Assembly: GCA_029215795.1 (NCBI GenBank)
Contig: JARDYH010000005.1
Span: forward strand, 29,704,001 to 29,768,000
DNA length: 64,000 nucleotides
Direction: 5' to 3'
Origin: Anniella stebbinsi
Taxonomy: Eukaryota > Chordata > Lepidosauria > Squamata > Anniellidae
Numbering within the stretch: position 1 is the stretch's first letter; each line of letters starts with the position of its first letter. A program made the position numbers and the translations under genes. This document shows positions 55,914 through 64,000 of this stretch, piece after piece. The notes below the pieces were generated by a model that was not told the DNA's origin, did no database searches, and saw only the letters and a program-made list of their open reading frames with translations.

Positions 55914-57613
55914 AACCCGCAGGAATGTAGCTAAGTTGGGGAGAGAAGTTGCAGACTGACTTTCTCTGGAATTTGTTTCACTCTCTTCTGCTTCTCCTTC
56001 AGCCTGGGAATGTGGGCACAGGGAAGAGGACTGTGTTGCAAAGCAGAGCCCACCACATGTCTATGCCACCCTTCCTCCAAGAAACTCAGCGCACCACACA
56101 TGCGGTGTGATCCCCCCTTTTCCTCTCAAGAATCCTGTAAAATGGGTTTGGTTGAGGGACAATGGCAGGTTACCTAGTGACCTTTGTGAGTGAGCAGGGA
56201 TTTGAATCTAGCTCCTCGCGACCCGAGTCCAGCGTTCCATCTGACTCCAGAGTTCTGGGAGATCATAGTTAGCACGATTTGGGACTTTTCGTGGCTGAGA
56301 TCATGCCACAAATGCACAGTTTAGCTAGTATGAAGTCTCTAGGACTGCATAGAGGAAATCAGTTTCAAGCCTTCGTTGTTCTGGGGAAATGTTTGTGGGC
56401 AGTGTCTGCTGAAATGCTCCAATAAAAGGGGAGAAAGGATTATGGGGCTTCCTCTGGTCAGAAAGTGGAGATCTACAGATCTGTTGTCCATTCCCATGCC
56501 TCATCCTCTAGAGTAACCAACTGTCCAGTTTTGCCAGGACATGTCCTCCTTTTTGTGCCCTCAGAGGGAGTCCAGGAGGAATTTTTAATTTTTGTTTAGA
56601 TCACGGGAAGTCCACATGAAGCATTATGCAATGGTAATGCTTCACAAAGTCGACCCATTGAAGTGAATGCACCTGATTTACATAGGGCTACTGTTGGAAA
56701 CTGCCCCCCCGGTGACCTCCAGATGTTTTGAACTACAACTCCCATAATCCTTGATTGTTGCCCATGCTCACTGGGGCTAATGGGAGTTGTAGTCCAAACC
56801 AACTGGAGGGCATCAGGTTGCCTACTCCTGAGTACTTTACAAAGCTGGACATTTACTTATTCATTGATTTCAAACATTTCTTGGTCCCCTTTCAGGGCAG
56901 AAGCCCTCATAAGGCAGCCTACAACAACAATATATATAAAAAAAGTTAAAATGTTAAAAGCAATTATAACACAAACACAATAAATATCAATGAAAAATAA
57001 TAAAAGCCAACAATAAAATCAGCAACAACGACAATGGCTATAGCCAACAATAAAATCAGCAACAACGACAATGGCTATAGCAGGAACAATGAGAAATTCA
57101 CGGTAAAATAACATGTTTTCAAGACCTTCTTAAAAGCTTGCAAGGATGGTCCATGGTGGACTCCAATGGGAGCTTGTTCCAAAGGTATGGGGCCACTGCA
57201 GAAAAGGCCCTCTCATGTGTGATCACCCACCTGATTGCTCTCACAATGAGCTTTTTCACAATGACGTGGTGAACTTTTTCAAACTGCGGAATGTGGCTAT
57301 TCTAGCTGTAGAATGGGAAGGATGTGTAGAGAGACATACACTGCCCCCAGTGGGATGAGTTGTACTTAAACCCCACTGAACATAATGGGAGAGATTAAAA
57401 GGTTCAAGTAGCTTAAGCCCATTTCATTTCAACAGGAGTTCAGAGCAGCTACCTTTCTCTGAATAAGGCCCCCTGGCTTCCTTTCTGCTGCCTCCCTTGC
57501 TACCACTCAGCTAGGGTGGTTGTGGTGGTGGTGGTTTCCTTTTAGGTAAATGAACAGCAGCATGCTCTAGCTTCGCTCACCATGACCTGTTCCTCTATGT
57601 CATGTTTTTGCAG

Positions 57614-57808
57614 GTGTTCTGGGTGGGTCCCTTGGCAGGTGCTGTCGTGGCCACTGTGCTTTATAACTTCGTCCTTTACTACGACCCAAAGACATTTGCG
57701 CAACGACTGGCTATTCTCAAGGGCAGCTACAACTCGGAAGAGCTGGGGAAGGCGGTTGAACAGAAGACGGATACCATTTCATTGCCCAGTCTTGTACACA
57801 GGCTGTAG
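57614..57808 (+). CDS. AQP6: AQP6-like copy B, coding exon 4 (residues 201-264)
   Basis: Acceptor TTTTTGCAG, 64 codons, stop TAG at 57806-57808. TM6 and C-terminal tail are identical in protein to copy A exon 4, as is nearly all flanking DNA from about 57336 to 58290. Single unit, not triplicated. No AATAAA signal is obvious within the following 500 bp. Confidence 0.94.
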   Translation: MFWVGPLAGAVVATVLYNFVLYYDPKTFAQRLAILKGSYNSEELGKAVEQKTDTISLPSLVHRL

Positions 57809-58342
57809 CCTCCGAGTCTCCTATGGGAGCGCTTCTGCCGTTTTAGGATGGGCTCAGCAAGAGATGCTCCAAGGGCTACCTATCAGCAAGCATTGTTCAA
57901 CAATTCCGTCTTTTTTTCCATAACAGACGTGGTGGGAAAGAACGGGATGGCTACAAATGGAGGACATTGTTGTGGGGACCCCGGTTAAATTTAATGACCG
58001 AGGCGTACCAATTACACATCTGGAGACCCCCTGAACCTGTGGATGGGTCATTCCAGCATTGGCCACTAGAGGGCCCCAAGTGCCTTTTCTCTGAAGTCTG
58101 CGGCTTCAAGCAAGTGTACATATAGGCATATTCGTAGGAAAGTGCCAAATTTGCAACAGAGTCTTTTAGCCTGAGGAACCCCAGGCAGTAGGAGCTTATA
58201 CACAGTGCCATGAGGCCATGGGTTGCTCTGAGATGCTGCACAGATGTGTAGCCCTCTAACGCCCTCTACGTTGGAGACTGACCTTACTATAGCTGTGAGT
58301 TATGATGACATAGGAACTTTCTAAACGTTGCCTTTGCCCCAC

Positions 58343-59536
58343 TGTAGCTGCAAATCAGTGCCACGTCTGTTATACTTATCCCAATTTTTCTGCTGAAGTG
58401 AGGTCAGCATGGCTCTTCCGCCATCTGTCTTCGCTCTGGTGTTGAGCCAGGGACATTCCTGGGTGGAAGGCAACCTCTGATTGGTCGCCGGAAGTCAGGC
58501 AAAGAGCAGGGAGCAGGCCCAGCAAGCCAAATGACCACCGATAAGCCGGTGCTGCCTCCTTCATGGGGATTACCTACCGCCACCCCGCAGCAGAGAAACA
58601 GTGGCTGAGCGGCACCAAAGCAGCGCCGTGAAGGCAGGCTCATAGAATGGCTCTCTCAAGGCTTAAGCCTGCAGTGGTGTGCTGAGGAAAAGCAGGGAAT
58701 ACTTATAAAGAGAGCCTGAGTGCTGTTGCTGAAGGGGTCCTTGGCTGACACACGGGTTATTGTTCCAGAGCAATGTCCCCAACTTATACATTGCGTGCTT
58801 TGCCATGAGCCAAGAATCAGGGCCACTTGGGCATGTCCCCGAACAATGGATTTTCGTTGTGGCCATCAGCGATTCTTCACACCATTGTGCTCTCAATTAG
58901 AAATCCAATGCAATTGCAGAAGGAGCTCCTCTTGGTGGAATGGCCTGGCCTTGCCATGACTGCAGTATGACCTCGCCAAGACTCAACCTTGACTGCCTTC
59001 GATACAGAAGAACAGCTGTCCAAGGGCCTCCTTCTGGTTCCACAAGCACCCTTGAACAAACCTTTCTTCCCATTCTGCTGCCCTTTTCCATGGACTCTGC
59101 TGAACATGGCATTGTAACTGAAGGGAGTTCAGGAATGCCTGGTCCCAAAGCTTGTGAGCATGCCTTTGAGTACGCAATGGGTTGCTGTCACACAATAAGG
59201 CTAATGTTGACACTTTCGTGGAAGGACGGGCCTATGTCTACCAGTGTCAAATCCCAGGATATCAGCACATTTTAGCATCACACCAGGAAATGGTACTCAG
59301 AGTAGGGTTACGTTGACAGTGGCCGGCTCCATTCTCAATGGTTGTTATTCAGTTTTAAGGGACAAGATCAATAATCTGTGATTCAGCTGTGAGAGGACAA
59401 AACCTGACTATTCTCCCAGACACAGGAACGTACTGAATCCTGCTGTGAGGTTATCTATAAATGTACCCCCGACTTTTACTTTTATGCCATTTATTTTTAC
59501 CTCATTATTTCTCCAAGGAGCTAAAGCTGACCTACG
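58343..59536. other. Intergenic, unassigned
   Basis: Begins where block homology ends. Open frames of about 75-110 codons exist on both strands between 58660 and 59275 but overlap one another and show no family resemblance; an old repeat or pseudogene is possible. Confidence 0.4.
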
Positions 59537-59685
59537 GTTCTCTCCAGCTCCATTTTATCCTCACAATAACCTTGTGAGGTAGATGAGACTGAGAGAAGCA
59601 ATGACTGTCCCAGTGAGCTGGGATTTGAACTCAGGTCTGCCTGGTCCCACTCTAACAGACTAACCACTACACCATCCTGGCTCGC
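59537..59685 (-). repeat. ACA/Sauria-type tRNA-derived SINE
   Basis: On the minus strand it starts GAGCCAGGATGGTGTAGTGG, a tRNA-like head with A box, then a B-box region GAGTTCAAATCCC, followed by the body ending near CTCACAAGGTTATTGTGAGG. This SINE family is widespread in squamates and supports that host assignment. Confidence 0.85.
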
Positions 59686-60126
59686 CAGCTGGTTTTCCTC
59701 ATGCTGTCATAGTCATATAAGGGAATGGTTGCCATTCAGTTATATGGGGAAAAAATAAAAGTGTTGCCATTGGAAGCAATGGTTCCACCCCCCACCCCCC
59801 ACCCCCGCATCCTTGACAGTGACTGGCCCAGAATATGCTGAGAGGGACCCCACTGTTCAGGTAGAAAATGCCTCTGTGAACAGAGCGCAGAAATACAGCT
59901 CTCTTATTTTTGGCCCTTCGTTTAGAGTTTCCTGGCATCCAAATTCAGCAGCTGAAGCTTTTAATGGCAGGACGAGGTGGTGGAAGATGCTTCGCTTGTG
60001 CGTCATGAAACTGCTGTAGGCACAGGAGCGATGCCAGTCAAATCGAAGACAGAACGGCAGCCTCACGCCACTCCTGCTGTAAGGCTCATAACGATGGGTG
60101 CTTTGCTAGAATGCAACAACCAAGAG
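59686..60126. other. Intergenic, no gene seen
   Basis: Includes a C-rich run with CACCCCC repeats (59789-59808). No exon or family recognised. Confidence 0.4.
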
Positions 60127-60425
60127 CGTCATCAGACAGGGGGGAAAGCGTGGCTCCCTACCCCTGCTCCTGTCCCACATGACTTCCTCTTCTTTCCTGA
60201 GAAGAAAGAAGAAGTAAACAAAGACCACATAGCAGGAAACGGCGGCACATTCTGTCCCGCCCCCCAAAAAAGTCAGATTAAAAGGGGTCCATTTTGTGAT
60301 GGAAAAAAGGCAAGAAGGGGCAGGAGACCCACAGGTGGTAGATGATGATGTCTAAAGGATGCATGAAAAACCATGAGTGGGCAGTAGCTAACTAGTGTGC
60401 GATAAAACGCTTGTCTGATGAATCC
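60127..60425. mobile_element. MITE with TCATCAGACA TIRs
   Basis: Left end GTCATCAGACAGGGGGGAAA; right end GATAAAACGCTTGTCTGATG, its imperfect inverse. Related, in the opposite direction, to the start of a degraded element near 33541. Non-coding. Confidence 0.65.
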
Positions 60426-60841
60426 TCAAGACAGTTAGAATATGGGATCCTCGTGTTTATAGTGCTCCTTGCATGAAAATGAGGGAATCAGCCAGAAGGT
60501 CCTTTTTACAATTTCTGTTTCAGCGACATTTCCCCAAACCCTCAGAGCCTGGGCTAAGGTTTGAGAAAAAGATACTGCAGTATGGTTGGCTTTGCACGAG
60601 ACTATCCAGTTGCCTTCTAATCTGTGCAGTTTCATTCATAATATGTTCATTCACCTCATCCAGTTGCCTTTGAACCCCAGAGCTGTATTGTTATGAAATT
60701 GCCACTGAATTCACAATTAGAGTTGGAATAAATTAAATGTGTTTTCTCCCAACCTCAAACTGCCCCAATAGTCACTGCTGGGGTTCTGAAATGCTCCATG
60801 TTTGACAAGTGCCATTTGAAAATCAATGTTTGATATTTCAA
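60426..60841. other. Intergenic, no gene seen
   Basis: AT-rich; open frames are short and without resemblance. Confidence 0.4.
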
Positions 60842-61161
60842 TAGGCTGACCAGATAAAATCCAGGTCAGGGCTCATGTAACTTTAACAGTTGTAGAGAAA
60901 AGGGAATTTCAAACAGTGTCATTTGTATGCAATTAGTACCTGGTGAAATTCCCTCTTCATCACAACCGTTAAAGTTGCAGGCACTATACTAGAGTGACCA
61001 CATACAAAAGAAGGCAGGGCCCCTGCAACTTTAACGGTTGTGATGAAGAGGGAATTTCACCAGGAACTAATTGCATACAAATGACACTGGCTGAAATTCC
61101 CTTGTCTCTACAACTGTTAAAGTTACATGAGCCCTGACCTGGATTTTATCTGGTCACCCTA
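60842..61161. mobile_element. M2 MITE
   Basis: 320 bp, TAGGCTGACCAGATAAAATC to TTATCTGGTCACCCTA, well preserved. ATTTCA occurs next to both ends. Confidence 0.87.
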
Positions 61162-63034
61162 ATTTCACCATTTGTTGATGTACTAGAGTTCAGACAAGTC
61201 AATAAACCTGATGCAGATTTTTGTACCTGCAGTGCCTGTTTGTCTAGTCTATCTCTGTATTGCTCACTCATACACGCTCATGGAGTTAACCAGCCATGAA
61301 GCAGCCCATCACACCCCAACCAAAGACAACCCCATTTTACAAAATGTCCCTTTTGGTTTCAAAATCCAGATTTTGAGTTTTCAGCAGAGCGAAGACTTCT
61401 CCAAATGTCATTGTTACTATAATAGTCATGCAACTTCATAGCTGCTTCATGTTCTTTTCACCTCCAGAATCAAACAGGGACAATGTTGTTACAACAGGAT
61501 ATCGGTCTTTCCACCAAAAAGGCAAATTATCCATCTTGATATGATTCAGAGTTGCTCTGAAACATAAGGATAACTTCCTAAAATCCATACTTAGACAATA
61601 GGGAAAGCATGTTTGCTTCTGTGACTGACTAAATGAGCTAGCATTTCTGCCTTGATCTGTCCCATTTCACAGCATAATCTTTCACCTCCACTTTGTAGAT
61701 TTTACTTATGATGGCAGCATTCTATTGAGGCGGTTTCATGGGGAAGTGAAATTTCATTTGCCCCTATTGACAGCATGAGTGGTCCCAGGAATGCAGAAAA
61801 GTTCTGATTGCAGACATTTATCTCTGGCCACCAATTCATCCGCTGCCTTCTCCTCTTAGTTCACGTTACAAAAAAAAATGACAGACCATTTTCCTTAGAC
61901 TGATTAAGGAAATGGGACTTTTTCTTGATTGTTTTGCACCTCTGCCCTCCCTTGGTGGTCAGAGCAGGTGGCACGGTGTGCCTACAGTTTTCTAATTCTG
62001 TGTGATTCAGATGAAAATCTCCTTTAGTTATTAGTCCCTTTGGCCCAAGTGGAAAGTGCTTTTGCAATAATATGTTTCCCCTCCCAGGATGCAGGCCAGC
62101 TAAAATGAGGTTCTAGCTTCGGTGCATTTGCGCATGCCTGCTTCCATTATGTTCCTCTTTAGGGAATGTTTACTATCAGTCCACGCTTTTTGTTTGCACT
62201 GCTGCTTTAGAGTCCTAGGATCTAGGGCAGAGTGCCCTACTTTGCAGAAGACAATCCTCTATCTGAAGCGATGACCAGCCTAAGCCCAGTGTAAAGATAG
62301 CTGTACGAAAGGAGAGCCAGAGCCTTGAGGTTGTCCATCAACCCTTAGCATCAGGACTTCAAACTGAGCAGGTACGCAGGTCAACTTGTTACAGCCCTTA
62401 CTCCCCACTACAATGACATGTATTACATTTTGATTTAAATTATAATACTTCTAAATTTGCACCTATACTTATATTTAGGGCACAATCCTATATGAACTGC
62501 CCTGGTGCAAGTATCCTTTGCACTCTACATTTGAGCTAGACTGCGATTTCCCATATTCCTATCCACAACCTCCAAACACCAGCCCATCTAGAAACCACAC
62601 TTATATATTTATATATTTATTTATGACATTTTCAATACAACCCAGTAGTCAAAGCTCTCATAAATAAATCAATCCATTTCAGTGAGGTCCGTACGTATCA
62701 TCTGTCCATCACCAACCTATGCCAGCAGATCATCCACTACATCTGAGATACTTAGCAACAACCCATACCAGGAGTAGGCACCCCAGCATACATGCACCAT
62801 AGGTTGCACCCTCTTCTTTCCTTGGGATACCCATCAGCTTGGTTGATTTCATGTTTTGATACCAACGTTAACACCTTATGAGATAGTGGGGCACATGAGG
62901 GCATGGGCTGGTGGCTGGTAGGCCTGTCTATGAGGGATGATGCAAGTGTGGTTTTTGTCTGGACCTTGTTACCACTCTGGATGGCCATGCGCTGCAGCCC
63001 TGCCTTTGTCTACTCCCATGTGCCTTCTGCTACA
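61162..63034. other. 3' flank of the AQP5-like gene (minus strand)
   Basis: Downstream of the minus-strand stop codon. May contain the 3' UTR; no polyadenylation signal can be assigned with confidence. No other exon or clear repeat recognised. Confidence 0.4.
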
Positions 63035-63220
63035 TTAGAACTTTTCCACCACTTCCATTGAGTACTTCTGATCATTCTGTTCCACCCAGTCATCTTCAGC
63101 TTGGTAGGTTCCTTTCAGAACATCAATCCTCCCAGAAAGGCTTCTCATATCAGGAGCAAGGAGGAAGTTGTAGATGAGGGAGGCTAGGATGCCACCTGAC
63201 AATGGACCCAGCCAGAAGTC
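63035..63220 (-). CDS. AQP5: AQP5-like aquaporin, last coding exon (partial gene)
   Basis: Minus strand: acceptor CTCTTCTTCAAG, then 61 codons and stop TAA (63035-63037). Begins DFWLGPLSGGILASLIYNFL, which is TM6 following HWV, and continues SLSGRIDVLKGTYQAEDDW, the proximal C-tail wording of AQP5/AQP2. The short charged tail ends MEVVEKF without an AQP2-type RRxS site, so AQP5 fits better than AQP2. A first residue Asp replaces the usual Val/Ile, a mild oddity at the splice junction. Exons 1-3 should lie beyond 64000. The gene faces AQP6-like copy B tail to tail. Confidence 0.85.
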   Translation of the reverse strand, partial: DFWLGPLSGGILASLIYNFLLAPDMRSLSGRIDVLKGTYQAEDDWVEQNDQKYSMEVVEKF

Positions 63221-64000
63221 CTTGAAGAAGAGAAATCCAAACACACACACAAAAATGGGTGTTTTGCAAGGCACATGGAACTTCTACTGCAGAGGTGAGA
63301 AACCTGTGGCTGCCCAGATGGTGTTGGGTGGCAACCCCTATCAACCCCAGCCAGCATGGTCAATGGGCAAAGATGATGGGAGCCCAACAACATCTGTACA
63401 GCCACCAGGCTCCCAGTAAGTTATGCAACTACCAGGAGAAGGCACAGAACCAGCCTTCCTGTTCTAAGCCAACAGGTGTGCTATTTGCATGATGGGAACA
63501 TGGAGCAAGGAGCCAAGAAAGCCTGCTGCTACCAAGTGCTGTCCAGCCTAACTGTCTGAGAAGTTGGACAAAGCAGAGTCAGCTGCCTTTAACATTATCT
63601 TGAGCTGTTCAGAGGAAATGCAGCAGGGTTCAGATTTCTCAGCAGTGTATAAATCAAGGGTAGAGCTGATGGGAGTTGTAGTTGTTGGGCTGCAAAGCCA
63701 GTGGTGAGAGCTGTTGGGAGTTGCAATCCAACAATATCTGGAGGGTCACATGTTACTCTAAATTTCTCCTATATTTCCTGTTCATCGTTTATGTTAATTG
63801 GGGCCAAAGCCAGCTCCTCATAACACGCTTCAACATTATTTTCAACTGCAGCAGCTGCCAGGGGTTCTATGCAGTTTGCTGAATTTCTGGTCACATTCTG
63901 GTAATCCCACATCTACCATTCCAACCAAAACACCATCAGATGGATCTTATTCTTGGCCACGGGGAGGTACCCTTTAAATGCTTCCACACTCAGTATAATT
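63221..64000 (-). other. Intron 3 of the AQP5-like gene (partial)
   Basis: Contains two palindromic ACTACAACTCCCA-type repeat remnants (63285-63415 and 63665-63750). No minus-strand exon 3 found before the window ends. A plus-strand stretch near 63870-63895 reads FAEFLVT, discussed under findings. Confidence 0.5.

Larger units (their letters stand above)
53214..57613 (+). other. Intron 3 of AQP6-like copy B
   Basis: About 4.4 kb. Contains a CR1 3' end, a B-only hAT, an L2 tail, a MITE and an AC microsatellite. Lacks the large LINE of copy A. A short direct duplication of GACAATGGCTATAGC lies at 57030-57080. Confidence 0.75.
39484..57808 (+). other. AQP6: AQP6-like aquaporin gene, copy B (coding span, four exons)
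   Basis: Exons at 39484-39843, 50915-51073, 53133-53213 and 57614-57808, all phase 0, 264 residues, with the same structure as copy A. It keeps Asn49, both NPA triplets, F48, H170 and C179, but the residue after the second NPA is Lys185 (AAA) in place of the near-universal Arg of the selectivity filter. TM5 residue 166 is Tyr, which fits the membrane better than Asp in copy A. No frameshift or stop, and all splice sites are GT-AG. It could be a channel of altered selectivity or one early in decay. Confidence 0.88.
37349..58342. repeat. Segmental duplication block B
   Basis: Collinear with block A (3386-32042). Contains AQP6-like copy B. Coding exons differ from A by about 2-4 percent except the near-identical exon-4 region. 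Left and right limits are given by loss of alignment on reading the two blocks side by side. Confidence 0.85.

Noticed and set aside
58940..59275. 111-codon plus-strand and several minus-strand frames as a possible gene
   Set aside because: Mutually overlapping on both strands, no conserved motif, no clear splice sites.
32426..63220. Minus-strand exon 3 (32426) and last exon (63035) as one gene
   Set aside because: On the minus strand exon 3 must lie at higher coordinates than exon 4; here it is the reverse, and its own exon 2 is frameshifted, so they belong to two loci.

Overview
This is vertebrate nuclear DNA, most likely from a squamate reptile (lizard or snake). The coding exons are short, have standard splice sites and sit far apart in repeat-rich introns. 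The repeats are L2 and CR1 LINEs, an ACA/Sauria-type tRNA SINE, and many hAT-like elements with terminal inverted repeats (TIRs) and 8-bp target duplications. No bacterial, phage or CRISPR feature is present.

The genes are aquaporins of the AQP2/AQP5/AQP6 cluster. Two tandem plus-strand AQP6-like genes lie at 7884-30072 (copy A) and 39484-57808 (copy B). Each has four phase-0 coding exons of 360, 159, 81 and 195 bp, giving 264 residues. Both keep the AQP6 hallmark Asn in transmembrane helix 2 (N49). The copies differ at pore-relevant sites: A has Asp166 in TM5 where B has Tyr, and B has Lys185 where the second NPA motif normally has the selectivity-filter Arg (kept in A). A third aquaporin, AQP5-like and on the minus strand, enters from the right edge with its last exon at 63035-63220. 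A decayed minus-strand relative, with exons 2 and 3 only, lies between the two AQP6 copies (32426-34720). The simplest history is a tail-to-tail AQP6/AQP5-like pair that was duplicated as a block, after which one AQP5-like copy died.

Layout: 1-844 unidentified; 845-3237 an L2 LINE whose ATG tail abuts a histone H4 N-terminal fragment; about 3386-32042 block A; 32043-35495 the AQP pseudogene and unassigned DNA; 35497-36697 a two-arm inverted minisatellite; 36698-37348 a hAT-like MITE and unassigned DNA; about 37349-58342 block B; 58343-63034 intergenic with a SINE and MITEs; 63035-64000 the AQP5-like last exon and intron.

Blocks A and B are clearly homologous throughout, so insertions found in only one copy show their exact empty site in the other. 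A-only: a MITE at 7107, a GC-rich hAT at 10873, a solo LTR at 13541, and a roughly 8-kb LINE that itself carries two nested elements. B-only: a hAT at 53849 and a 1.9-kb insertion at 41790. The exon-4 region is far more alike between A and B than the rest, and in A it is followed by two extra 639-bp tandem copies, which suggests recent gene conversion and amplification. All identifications are by reading the sequence; no database search was run.
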